A stretch of 21,303 bases of DNA from Bacillota bacterium (GCA_023442905.1 JAEZWY010000101.1:1-21303); one strand, 5' to 3'; shown: positions 1 through 6,983, numbered from the stretch's first letter. Numbers and translations are program-made. The notes: a model not told the origin generated them from the letters alone.

Positions 1-171
1 TACAGGGGTCAGGATGAATGGTTACAATACATTCAAAATATTGAAGATTCATCAACTAATAAACATCATTACTTGATTGAATTTGTACCCGGAAAAGACC
101 AAAAACAAGAATTTTTAGAAAGTGTCAAAACGTTAAAAGAATGGCTAAATCAATTAAACATAGATAGTTAA
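1..171 (+). CDS. 3' end of an unrecognised gene (partial)
   Basis: An open frame runs from the window edge to a TAA at 169-171, giving the last 56 residues of a protein that starts outside the window. The fragment is polar and ends in an amphipathic, probably helical stretch (EFLESVKTLKEWLNQLNI). I do not recognise a family. The stop is followed 24 nt later by a strong hairpin with T-rich flanks, which supports this being the true end of a plus-strand gene converging on the minus-strand lipoprotein gene. Confidence 0.6.
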   Translation, partial: YRGQDEWLQYIQNIEDSSTNKHHYLIEFVPGKDQKQEFLESVKTLKEWLNQLNIDS

Positions 172-192
172 TATTTCATTTATAAACCACAT

Positions 193-245
193 AAAAACGC
201 GAGAACTTACCCAGGCTGTTAGCCAAGAAGTTCTCGCGTTCTTTT
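193..245. terminator. Bidirectional intrinsic terminator
   Basis: A perfect 13-bp inverted repeat pairs AACGCGAGAACTT (196-208) with AAGTTCTCGCGTT (228-240). The loop contains a small GGCT/AGCC stem. Five A precede the stem and CTTTTT follows it, so transcripts from both directions end in a U-tract. It separates the convergent gene at 1-171 from the lipoprotein gene at 276. Confidence 0.9.
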
Positions 246-275
246 TCGTATGATTAGAATCCTTATATAATGATT

Positions 276-1172
276 TTACTGAATATATGTAGCGAATTCT
301 AGGAGTGTAGTTGGATCGGCATTGCCGTCGATAGTAATGACTTTATTACCTTTTTGAACAGCTAGGTAGTCAGTTTCAGGATTAGCAGCCGAGAAGCGTC
401 CCATACCATAGTCTTCTGGTGAAGTGAGTAAGTAATCTTCTAAATACGTTACAATATTTTGTGCTAAATCTAACCCTTCATCATCTCCACCGTCATTACG
501 ACCTTGAGTGGCAATATCCCAACGCCCCTCGTTCCAAGATGTATGAATTTGACCAGCACCAGCATCTTGATATCCAGTGATGTTATAGCCTAAGTCGACT
601 GGTTGACCACCAATATCTTCATAGATATTTTGTGAGATTTGTTCGGCAGCGGCTTCATTACTATCATATTTGTCGATTGTAATAGTCGCTACTTTAACAT
701 CATCAAACTCTCCATTAGCTAAGCGCTCATCGCCATAGGGAACTACTTCAGCAGTTGCATAAAAATCAATTTGGATACCCATGCCTGTTTCACTAGTATA
801 AGCTGTTGGGAACGTCCCCTCAGTTATAGGCATATCTGTTGGAATATTCTCTACATAATCACTAGCAACATCGTCTTTAATAGCTTGGATCACTGTTGCC
901 ACACTTTGTTCATCAGTTGAGTCACTTTCTGATGATGTTTCGTCCGAAGTATCATATGTAGAAGAAGTTGATTCATCTCCTGACATCTCACTGTCTTCGC
1001 CAGACTCAGTAATCGTACTTTCTGATGTTTGGCCAGTTGATCCTTCTTCAGATACATTATCTGATTGACTAGACGTCTCCGTGTCGCTTGATGCTATATC
1101 TTGTCCGAATATACCACATCCTGATAAGGCGACGACTGAAGTGAATAATAGTAAACCTTTAGAAAATTTCAT
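276..1172 (-). CDS. Surface lipoprotein with Ser/Thr/Asp/Glu-rich linker, function unknown
   Basis: A 298-residue protein. The N-terminus is a lipoprotein signal: two lysines, a hydrophobic core and the lipobox LSGC with the lipidated cysteine at residue 19. Residues about 25-90 are a low-complexity linker rich in Ser, Thr, Glu and Asp, the usual spacer that carries a domain away from the membrane through the cell wall. The remaining 200 residues look like a soluble globular domain with several aromatic residues. I do not recognise the domain; a solute-binding or adhesion role cannot be told apart from sequence alone. The ATG is preceded by AAAAGGG. No clear promoter with good spacing was found in the 150 nt upstream, although a TTGACT and AT-rich -10-like stretches lie at about 1214-1236. 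The gene is probably monocistronic because terminators bracket it. Confidence 0.8.
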   Translation of the reverse strand: MKFSKGLLLFTSVVALSGCGIFGQDIASSDTETSSQSDNVSEEGSTGQTSESTITESGEDSEMSGDESTSSTYDTSDETSSESDSTDEQSVATVIQAIKDDVASDYVENIPTDMPITEGTFPTAYTSETGMGIQIDFYATAEVVPYGDERLANGEFDDVKVATITIDKYDSNEAAAEQISQNIYEDIGGQPVDLGYNITGYQDAGAGQIHTSWNEGRWDIATQGRNDGGDDEGLDLAQNIVTYLEDYLLTSPEDYGMGRFSAANPETDYLAVQKGNKVITIDGNADPTTLLEFATYIQ

Positions 1173-1315
1173 AAGAGTAGCCCTTTTCTTTCTATTTTCC
1201 TACCTGCAGTAACCTTATATATACATTTTAAGTCAAAAAAATTGAAATTGCTAAAGATGCCCCCTTAATGATGAAGAATCATTATGATAAAGTACAAAAT
1301 TCAGTTAAATGCAAT

Positions 1316-1364
1316 ACAAAAATACCCTGAATCTTTAACTATAACGTTAAATGATTTCAGGGTA
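1316..1364 (-). terminator. Intrinsic terminator after the FUSC genes
   Basis: The outer arms TACCCTGA (1323-1330) and TCAGGGTA (1357-1364) and the inner arms TTTAAC (1334-1339) and GTTAAA (1346-1351) make a long hairpin with a small bulge. Read on the minus strand it is followed by TTTTT (1318-1322). It begins 4 nt after the stop codon of the downstream FUSC fragment. Confidence 0.8.
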
Positions 1365-1368
1365 CTTA

Positions 1369-1902
1369 TTAATTAAACATATGGTGATCGGTTTTTTCAT
1401 CCATCTTTTCTTTATAATCGTAGGTTCGATTCTGTATCAAAGATTGACTGTAAAATTTATATAAGTGGTATTGTAAATAGGCAGCTGCACTTCCTAATAA
1501 AGTCCCAATGACTATCCCGCTAAACCGGTCGCCAAGATATTCGAAGCCAAGATTTGGATTTTGAAAGGTTAATTGAATCAAGACCATATTGGTTACGAAG
1601 AATATCCCAAAAGAATAATTTCTAGGAATAAAATATTCAGCTAACACGTATAGAACCACGACCATTGCTATTCGAGCAAGATGGGGAATCGGTATAAGTA
1701 AAATCAGGGCTGCGGTTGCCAATCCAGCAGTAGTCCCAAAGACTCTTTGAAAGCTCTTATTTAATATCATCTGTAAGGTATTCCCCTGCAAAATGGCTGA
1801 ACACGATACAATAATCCAAGAATAAGGGCTTAAATCTAAAACGATATTAAGATACGCAGCGAAAAATAAAACACCCGCATAAAAAAATGAATCCACTATC
1901 AT
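1369..1902 (-). CDS. FUSC-family membrane protein, C-terminal half (gene split by in-frame stop)
   Basis: This 177-residue fragment has four to five hydrophobic segments and the second-half signature of FUSC proteins: a helix, then SYxWIIVSCSAILQGNT, then the RVFGTTAGL segment. FUSC proteins are membrane proteins of the aromatic-acid or fusaric-acid exporter type; Gram-positive members are usually one chain of roughly 350 residues. Here the first half is the separate ORF at 1909-2460. Both are in the same reading frame, divided by a single TAA (1909-1911) and two codons (CCT AGA) before this ATG. No good ribosome binding site precedes the ATG, so it would need translational reinitiation or read-through, or it is not made. 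The fragment ends in a charged tail and is followed by a terminator. Confidence 0.7.
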   Translation of the reverse strand: MIVDSFFYAGVLFFAAYLNIVLDLSPYSWIIVSCSAILQGNTLQMILNKSFQRVFGTTAGLATAALILLIPIPHLARIAMVVVLYVLAEYFIPRNYSFGIFFVTNMVLIQLTFQNPNLGFEYLGDRFSGIVIGTLLGSAAAYLQYHLYKFYSQSLIQNRTYDYKEKMDEKTDHHMFN

Positions 1903-1908
1903 TCTAGG

Positions 1909-2460
1909 TTACGTCCGAATAGCTTCTTTATAATTGAAACTAAACGTGAATGATTGTTTAGGTAAGTCTAAATACTTAATCAATAAATAGGCCATGAATA
2001 AAGAAACAATAATCCCATAACTTAGTTCAATTAACTGGAGCGGAATTTGACTGAACGGCATATCTCTCGTTGCTCCTGAGGCCATCACGAGTATGACGAA
2101 AATATCTCCTGGTTTATCAATTCGGTAAATACGGTAAATTAACCGTGCAAAGAATGCGACAAAACTAATAAATATTGGCGCCATTAAGGGGATTTGACCA
2201 ATAATAAGGCCAACTGTATAAGCAGTAAATAGCGATATTGCGACAAATATCATTCTTTTCATCGTTCGCTGTCCTTCATAGGACTGAAAGTGCAAAAAAG
2301 TAAATAAACCTAAGCTAGATGTAGCATTGATACCAGGATTTTTTAATAAGTAACCGGTAAAATTTACGATAAGTGCACAAATACCCGCAACAAGTATCCT
2401 TTCTAAATGATGATTTGGCGAGGGTTTTAATGAAAAAGTTTGTTTTAAAATTGAATGCAT
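1909..2460 (-). CDS. FUSC-family membrane protein, N-terminal half (gene split by in-frame stop)
   Basis: This fragment has 183 residues from the ATG at 2458-2460. That start is chosen because GGGAGGAGA (2465-2473) stands 5 nt before it; the longer frame beginning with TTG at 2475 would lie inside the ribosome binding site. It contains about five hydrophobic segments, a positively charged N-terminus and the YEGQRTMKR stretch between helices, matching the first half of a FUSC-type transporter. It ends KEAIRT-stop exactly where the chain should continue into the second half. The combined length of both halves, about 363 codons, equals one normal family member. This is therefore either a recent nonsense mutation or a true two-subunit arrangement; the first is more likely. 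Confidence 0.75.
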   Translation of the reverse strand: MHSILKQTFSLKPSPNHHLERILVAGICALIVNFTGYLLKNPGINATSSLGLFTFLHFQSYEGQRTMKRMIFVAISLFTAYTVGLIIGQIPLMAPIFISFVAFFARLIYRIYRIDKPGDIFVILVMASGATRDMPFSQIPLQLIELSYGIIVSLFMAYLLIKYLDLPKQSFTFSFNYKEAIRT

Positions 2461-2473
2461 GCTGTCTCCTCCC

Positions 2474-2512
2474 AAAAATACCGGACCTGCCTATTGTAGG
2501 TCAGCATCCGGT
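2474..2512 (-). terminator. Intrinsic terminator after the abc-F gene, also inside the FUSC leader
   Basis: The outer arms ACCGG (2508-2512) and CCGGT (2480-2484) and the inner arms ACCT and AGGT form a hairpin with an asymmetric internal loop. It is followed on the minus strand by TATTTTT and directly by the FUSC ribosome binding site. It ends abc-F transcription and would also be met by transcripts starting at the extended -10 at 2522-2530. Confidence 0.65.
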
Positions 2513-2521
2513 TGCTCTTTA

Positions 2522-2530
2522 ATTATACCA
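2522..2530 (-). promoter_or_regulatory. Extended -10 promoter for the FUSC gene
   Basis: Read on the minus strand, TGGTATAAT is a perfect extended -10 element. The -35 position is poor, which is normal for extended -10 promoters. Transcription would start near 2515, between the abc-F stop and the FUSC start. Confidence 0.5.
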
Positions 2531-2557
2531 CTAATCTGACACAAGAGATTACTTTTT

Positions 2558-4099
2558 TTACCATTCCCCCATATCAGTAACCATAGTTAAACCATCTTCT
2601 TTTAACTCATAAACCGTGTCACAGACTGCTTTCAGGAATTGCCGATCATGAGATACCGTAATGATGGCGCCAGGATAACTAGCGAAAACTGCTTGAAGTT
2701 GTTTTTGTGAACTGGCTGAAAAATTACGGGTAGGCTCATCTAAAAGCAAGACATTATAACCATTAAAATCTAAACTGGCTAAGATGAGTTTCCCTTTTTG
2801 TCCACCTGATAAATGCGCAATAGGCTGATTCATTTCTTCCGGAAGAAAGCGCAAACTGCCAAGGTAGGTCATAATTTGAGTTTTTTCTTGCTTTGATCCA
2901 ATTGTCGTCATAAATTCAATTGGACTTTGTTTGTCCGGTAACTGGTCATTGTATTGCTGTGGCATGTAGCCGATTTGAAGATTCGACACATTGCTTAGGT
3001 GATTAAAAAGTTGACGTAGGAGACTCGTTTTGCCAATCCCATTACGACCGATAATCCCAACTTTTTCTTGTCCCAACACTCGCAGTTGCAGATTTCTAGC
3101 TAAAACCTGATCGTTAATAGCAATTTCTTCATTCTTTAAATGGACAATCACTTGGCTTTTCGCTAATGGTGTCACGTTTGAAAATACTACTTGGATAGGA
3201 TCCTCAATGATAGGACGATCTACAAAATTAGCTCGCTCTCTTTCAAATCTTTTATCCATGGATTGAACAGCTTTCATCTTTTTAGCTAAAAGTCGGCCCG
3301 CCGTGGAGTCTTTAGTATTATTTAATTGGTGGTCAACTGCGTTATGCACGCGATTAAATCGTGCCATTCGCTTTTGGTCTTCTTCTCGTTGCTTATTCGC
3401 TAAAAGTTCTTGATTAGTCATTTCTTGTTGGCGGTGGACAAGATACGTTTGATAGCTTTCATTTTTAAAAGTTGATCTAGTCATTGACTTATGCTGAAGC
3501 CTCTCTAGATGTAAGATGTGCGTTGCTGTACGACTCAGTAATAGCTCGTCATGCGAAATATACATGATGGCTAACTTACTTTTTTGAATAAAGTCTTCCA
3601 ACCATTGACTTGTTTCGATATCTAAATCATTGGACGGTTCATCCATCAATAGCAAATCGGGCTCATCAATCAATAAATCAATTAATTGAAGTTTTATCCG
3701 CTCGCCTCCTGATAAATCTTTAACAAGCTGCTGGTCATATATTCGGTCCACATCAAAACCTAACTGGTTACCTAGTTGATATAACAATTGATAATCCATA
3801 TCGCCATAATCTCTGGCCCTGAAAAAATATTCGGCCAATGTTCTTTCTAGGTTAGCCTCTGTCATACTTTGAGGAAGATAAGCCAGCTGACTAAAATGAT
3901 TGATCATTTGGCCTGTGATTTCTAGATAGTCATTTATACTATTATCTCCTACTATATACCTAAGAATAGAGGATTTACCATTCCCTTCTTCACCGATAAT
4001 AGCTACTTTATCGCCTGGATTTACAACAAAAGATAAATCTTTGATAATGGTGAATAAAGTGGATTTTTGAACCATCGTTAAATGATTAATTTGTAACAT
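2558..4099 (-). CDS. ABC-F ATPase, probable ribosome-protection (antibiotic resistance) protein
   Basis: A 513-residue cytosolic protein with two ABC domains and no membrane helices, the ABC-F layout. First domain: Walker A GEEGNGKSS (36-44), signature LSGGE (129-133), Walker B LLLMDEPSND (149-158), switch SHD (182-184). A charged linker of about 100 residues (200-300) follows, the part that in ribosome-protection members reaches the peptidyl-transferase centre. Second domain: Walker A GRNGIGKTS (351-359), LSGGQ (430-434), LLLDEPTRN (451-459), SHD (483-485). The second Walker B reads DEPTRNFS rather than the DEPTNHLD of housekeeping EttA/Uup/YdiF types, as I recall from the clostridial and bacillar resistance ABC-F group. 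The long attenuator-type leader with a tiny upstream ORF strongly favours a drug-inducible resistance gene, perhaps for lincosamides, pleuromutilins or streptogramin A. The drug range cannot be read from sequence. The ribosome binding site is AAAGGGGG, 6 nt before ATG. Confidence 0.88.
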   Translation of the reverse strand: MLQINHLTMVQKSTLFTIIKDLSFVVNPGDKVAIIGEEGNGKSSILRYIVGDNSINDYLEITGQMINHFSQLAYLPQSMTEANLERTLAEYFFRARDYGDMDYQLLYQLGNQLGFDVDRIYDQQLVKDLSGGERIKLQLIDLLIDEPDLLLMDEPSNDLDIETSQWLEDFIQKSKLAIMYISHDELLLSRTATHILHLERLQHKSMTRSTFKNESYQTYLVHRQQEMTNQELLANKQREEDQKRMARFNRVHNAVDHQLNNTKDSTAGRLLAKKMKAVQSMDKRFERERANFVDRPIIEDPIQVVFSNVTPLAKSQVIVHLKNEEIAINDQVLARNLQLRVLGQEKVGIIGRNGIGKTSLLRQLFNHLSNVSNLQIGYMPQQYNDQLPDKQSPIEFMTTIGSKQEKTQIMTYLGSLRFLPEEMNQPIAHLSGGQKGKLILASLDFNGYNVLLLDEPTRNFSASSQKQLQAVFASYPGAIITVSHDRQFLKAVCDTVYELKEDGLTMVTDMGEW

Positions 4100-4102
4100 A
4101 TA

Positions 4103-4129
4103 TATGCCCCCTTTTTATTTTCGGGCATA
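4103..4129 (-). promoter_or_regulatory. Stem hiding the abc-F ribosome binding site
   Basis: TATGCCC (4129-4123) is perfectly complementary to GGGCATA (4109-4103), which contains part of the GGGGG ribosome binding site (4107-4111). The same ATGCCC can instead pair with GGGCAT of segment 4 (4140-4135). The two pairings are exclusive, so release of segment 4 by the antiterminator could also free the ribosome binding site. Confidence 0.6.
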
Positions 4130-4165
4130 AAAAAATGCCCTACTACATGAAACTGCGGTAGGACA
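4129..4165 (-). terminator. Attenuator terminator (segments 3:4)
   Basis: TGTCCTAC (4165-4158) pairs with GTAGGGCA (4143-4136) with one G-U pair and a 14-nt loop, followed by seven T (4135-4129). It lies 30 nt before the abc-F start, so it acts as a conditional terminator rather than a gene end. Confidence 0.82.
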
Positions 4166-4187
4166 AAATGAACGAAAACACTAGAAA

Positions 4188-4238
4188 AGTTCACCATCCC
4201 TGACTATATTTCTACATATAGTTAGGGATGGGTAAACT
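4188..4238 (-). repeat. Large stable hairpin inside the abc-F leader
   Basis: The arms AGTTTA-C-CCATCCCT and AGGGATGG-TGAACT, then ACTATAT and ATATAGT, form about 21 pairs with one mismatch and one bulge around a short GTAGAA-type loop. On the minus strand it is followed by TTTTC, then GTTTTC. It could be a weak first terminator or a spacer that brings segments 2 and 3 together. Confidence 0.7.
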
Positions 4239-4389
4239 ACACCTTTCAGAGATCTTCTAATCATATATACACAAGAAAAGAAAGGTCGCTAGTATTCATC
4301 CAAAGTCTTTTTATCCTACCAAAATAGCCAACGATAAAGAAACACTGTTTCCAGTATTTTCTTACTCTTGCTATTTTAAAAAAGTAGGA

Positions 4390-4401
4390 TTATAACTTCA
4401 T
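4390..4401 (-). CDS. Three-codon leader ORF (Met-Lys-Leu-stop) of the abc-F attenuator
   Basis: ATG AAG TTA TAA is preceded by AAAGGTGAGG, a good anti-16S match that ends about 11 nt upstream. Its stop overlaps attenuator segment 1 (4384-4390), so a ribosome held here would cover that segment. An ORF this short cannot be proven from sequence. The case rests on the ribosome binding site plus its exact placement against the base-pairing segments. Confidence 0.55.
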   Translation of the reverse strand: MKL

Positions 4402-4448
4402 TGGATGTGATACCTCACCTTTCTCTAAAATTGTTATGTTATAAAAAT

Positions 4449-4477
4449 AATCTACCAAGAATTCTCAATTCAGTCAA
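4449..4477 (-). promoter_or_regulatory. Promoter of the abc-F leader
   Basis: TTGACT (4472-4477) and TAGATT (4449-4454) are separated by 17 bp on the minus strand, predicting a start near 4442. The promoter begins just after the argD stop codon. Confidence 0.75.
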
Positions 4478-4483
4478 CCTATA

Positions 4484-4507
4484 AGGTATATTTTGACCTT
4501 TATACCT
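4484..4507 (-). repeat. Hairpin over the argD stop codon
   Basis: AGGTATA (4507-4501) and TATACCT (4490-4484) form a 7-bp perfect stem with a 10-nt loop, spanning the argD stop. No T-run follows, so it is not a standard intrinsic terminator. Arg operon transcripts may run on into the abc-F leader. Confidence 0.5.
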
Positions 4508-5681
4508 GTATAGCAACCTTTAATTTTTCTAATCCTTCATCTACTACTACTTTTGAGACATTTAATGGTGGTAACAGGCGGATAACATCATCTTTAGCGG
4601 AAGTGATCAATAAGCCTTGTTCAGCAGCTTTGGTAATTACTGGTCCAACCGGTTTAGCCAGTTTCAGGCCAATTAACAATCCCTTCCCTCTAATTTCTTT
4701 AATTGCTGGGGATTGCCAAGATTCAATCTCATCAATGATGTATTGTGACACTTCTTGCACATTTGCCAACAACCGTTGCTTTTCTATCGCTGAAAGAATG
4801 TAGTTTCCAGCAGCTGTTGCTAGGGGATTGCCACCAAAGGTCGTGCCATGATCACCTGGTTTAAAATGACTGGCAACATGATCTTTAGCCACAAGAGCAC
4901 CAATCGGTAACCCACCTCCTAACCCCTTAGCCAAAGTAATGACATCTGGTTCTAAAGCCGTCTGTTGAAAAGCAAACATGGTACCAGTTCGGCCAATACC
5001 GGTTTGAATTTCATCAACGATAACTAAAACATTTTCCTTTTGTTGAATTTCATTCACAGCAGCAACAAATTCTGGCGTGATAGCATTTACCCCACCCTCG
5101 CCTTGGATAACCTCTAGTAAAACAGCACAAGTTCGGTCGCTAACAGCATTCTTTAAAGCTTCTACATCATTAAATTCAACATACTTAAAGCCCTCTGGTA
5201 AAGGTTTAAAAGCTTTGTGCAAATCAGCCTGTCCAGTTGCGGTCAAACTAGCTAGTGTCCGACCATGAAAAGATAAATTCATGGATATGATTTCAAAAGC
5301 TTCTGGCCCTTTTACTTCTGTTCCCCACTTCCGAGCTAATTTAATGGCTGCTTCATTCGCTTCGGTACCAGAATTCGCAAAGAAAGTTTTATCTAAATTC
5401 GATACTTGGCTTAATTTCTCAGCAAGTCTAATAGCATTTTCATTCCAAAACAAATTAGATACATGAATTAATTGCCCAGCTTGCTTGGATAGATGATTGA
5501 CAAATCCTTCATCAGCGTGACCTAACACATTACATGCAATGCCAGAAATGAAATCGATGTACTTCTTCCCATCTAGATCTTCTACATAAGCACCTTGACC
5601 TTTAACTAGGACGGTTTCTTGGCGGTTGAAAGTATGCATGGTGACTTCTTGCCCCAATGCAATCAGTTCTTCTGTATTCAT
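4500..5681 (-). CDS. argD: Acetylornithine aminotransferase
   Basis: The 393-residue, PLP-dependent class-III aminotransferase converts N-acetylglutamate semialdehyde to N-acetylornithine with glutamate as amino donor. Visible motifs are SGTEANE (104-110, phosphate binding), SFHGRT (137-142), VDEIQTGIGRTG (222-233) with the Asp that contacts the pyridine nitrogen, and the Schiff-base lysine in LAKGLGGGLP (K252). Length is normal for ArgD. In an arginine cluster this is ArgD rather than ornithine aminotransferase RocD or GABA aminotransferase. The ATG is preceded by TTAGGAG, whose TAG is the argJ stop, so the two genes are nearly contiguous and co-translated. It is the last gene of the argBFCJD unit. 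Confidence 0.95.
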   Translation of the reverse strand: MNTEELIALGQEVTMHTFNRQETVLVKGQGAYVEDLDGKKYIDFISGIACNVLGHADEGFVNHLSKQAGQLIHVSNLFWNENAIRLAEKLSQVSNLDKTFFANSGTEANEAAIKLARKWGTEVKGPEAFEIISMNLSFHGRTLASLTATGQADLHKAFKPLPEGFKYVEFNDVEALKNAVSDRTCAVLLEVIQGEGGVNAITPEFVAAVNEIQQKENVLVIVDEIQTGIGRTGTMFAFQQTALEPDVITLAKGLGGGLPIGALVAKDHVASHFKPGDHGTTFGGNPLATAAGNYILSAIEKQRLLANVQEVSQYIIDEIESWQSPAIKEIRGKGLLIGLKLAKPVGPVITKAAEQGLLITSAKDDVIRLLPPLNVSKVVVDEGLEKLKVAIQV

Positions 5682-5690
5682 AATATACTC

Positions 5691-6959
5691 CTAACTCCGG
5701 TAATCAGCGTTAATCTTAATGTAATCTTCCGTCATGTCACAAGTCCAAACAGATGTCTGGTTTTTGCCTAACCCTAAATCGATAGCAATGGTTATTTCTG
5801 CTTCTGATAATATTTCATAAGCTAACTCTTCGTCAAAATCTAAACCTTGCCCGTCCTTACACGTAAGTACTGAACCTTTTTCTGAGATGAATTGAATTTT
5901 GATTTTGCTTGGATCTAGATAATTCGGTTGCGCCTGACCAATAGCTGATAATACACGTCCCCAGTTAGCATCTTGACCGTAAATTGCTGTTTTGACTAGG
6001 GATGAAGTGGCAACTTGTTTAGCAATTCCTTCTGCATCTGCAAGGCTACCTGCACCTTTGACTGATACAGTTACGAATTTTGAAGCACCCTCCCCGTCTG
6101 CTACAATTTCCTGCGCCATCATTTGACATATTTCTGTTAATTTCTCTTGAAATAGCAGAATATTTTGCTTAGTTGGCTTAACAGATACTTTATTGGTAGA
6201 AGCTAAAATTACAGTATCATTGGGGCTGGTATCCCCATCAACTGAAATTTTATTGAAAGACTGACCAACTGCTTCTTTCAGTAATTGCAATAAGGTTGCT
6301 TGTCCTAAATCTAAGTCGGTCACGATATATGACAGCATGGTCCCCATATTAGGATGAATCATACCTGAACCTTTAGCAATCGCAGCTAAATGAACAGGTT
6401 TACCCTCAATTTCAAAGGCTATAGCCTCTTGCTTAATGGTAGTATCTGTTGTCATTATTGCTTCCGCTGCCTGAATAGAGTCACCATCGGTCAGATTATG
6501 ACTTAAATGTGCTACTTTTTCATCAAAATTTGTTAAGTCCATTGGCACACCGATTACACCTGTTGAGCAAATCAATACCTCATCCGGGTGAATAGCTAAT
6601 TTATTAGCCAATGTTTCAGCCATGATTTGGACATCCGTATCCCCTTTTTGGCCATTAAAGGTATTAGCATTTCCTGAATTAATCATAATTGCTTTGAATG
6701 TCGCTTGTTCATTTAAACGCTTTTTATCATACTTGATATGGTGAGATTGAATGGCATTCTTCGTAAAGACCCCTGCCATAGTTGCACCTTTAGGAAAATA
6801 GATAAGGGCCAAATCTTTATTACGATGTTTAAACCCTGAATGCACACCTGATACCCAGACATTTTCGATCGCACAAAGACCTCCAGGAATCGTTTGCTTG
6901 CTCAAGGTAGTAGGCGTACTTTCAGCGGTAGTGATAGTTGCTAAATCTGTTTGTGACAT
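5691..6959 (-). CDS. argJ: Bifunctional ornithine acetyltransferase / N-acetylglutamate synthase
   Basis: ArgJ moves the acetyl group from N-acetylornithine to glutamate, recycling acetyl groups; bifunctional forms can also use acetyl-CoA. The start is placed at ATG 6957-6959 because AAAGGAG stands 8 nt before it. An in-frame ATG at 6975-6977 lies upstream of that binding site. This gives 422 residues. The self-cleavage site is visible in KGSGMIHPNMGTML, with Thr207 as the nucleophile that becomes the N-terminus of the beta chain. Other conserved parts are MINSGNANT and the DGEGASK segment near residue 290. With no argA or argE in the cluster, the pathway is the cyclic one. The gene begins about 24 nt after the argC stop. 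Confidence 0.95.
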   Translation of the reverse strand: MSQTDLATITTAESTPTTLSKQTIPGGLCAIENVWVSGVHSGFKHRNKDLALIYFPKGATMAGVFTKNAIQSHHIKYDKKRLNEQATFKAIMINSGNANTFNGQKGDTDVQIMAETLANKLAIHPDEVLICSTGVIGVPMDLTNFDEKVAHLSHNLTDGDSIQAAEAIMTTDTTIKQEAIAFEIEGKPVHLAAIAKGSGMIHPNMGTMLSYIVTDLDLGQATLLQLLKEAVGQSFNKISVDGDTSPNDTVILASTNKVSVKPTKQNILLFQEKLTEICQMMAQEIVADGEGASKFVTVSVKGAGSLADAEGIAKQVATSSLVKTAIYGQDANWGRVLSAIGQAQPNYLDPSKIKIQFISEKGSVLTCKDGQGLDFDEELAYEILSEAEITIAIDLGLGKNQTSVWTCDMTEDYIKINADYRS

Positions 6960-6983
6960 GTGCTTGACTCCTTTCATAAAGCG

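Larger units (their letters stand above)
4100..4442 (-). promoter_or_regulatory. Attenuator leader of the abc-F gene
   Basis: The leader is about 340 nt and carries four complementary segments (minus-strand reading). Segment 1 is ATCCTAC (4390-4384), which starts within the stop of a three-codon ORF. Segment 2 is GGTAGGAT (4320-4313). Segment 3 is TCCTACC (4163-4157). Segment 4 is GTAGGGC (4143-4137), followed by seven T. Pairing 1:2 extends through AAAATAGC/GCTATTTT and a GAAA-capped inner stem, and leaves 3:4 free to terminate. Pairing 2:3 gives 12 contiguous pairs (4320-4309 with 4157-4168, one G-U) and destroys the terminator. A large independent hairpin (4188-4238) stands between segments 2 and 3. 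The layout matches ribosome-mediated attenuation known for other resistance ABC-F and erm genes. Confidence 0.8.

Noticed and set aside
1267..1283. AATGAT-N5-ATCATT as a Fur-type operator upstream of the lipoprotein gene
   Set aside because: It does not fit the 7-1-7 Fur pattern and no well-spaced promoter overlaps it.
4080..4198. Minus-strand frame beginning MVNFSSVF in the abc-F leader and overlapping the abc-F start
   Set aside because: It has no ribosome binding site, lies within the hairpin and terminator elements, and its composition looks random.
4484..4507. Hairpin at the argD stop as an arg operon terminator
   Set aside because: The stem is only 7 AT-rich pairs and no T-run follows, so it was listed as a repeat and not a terminator.
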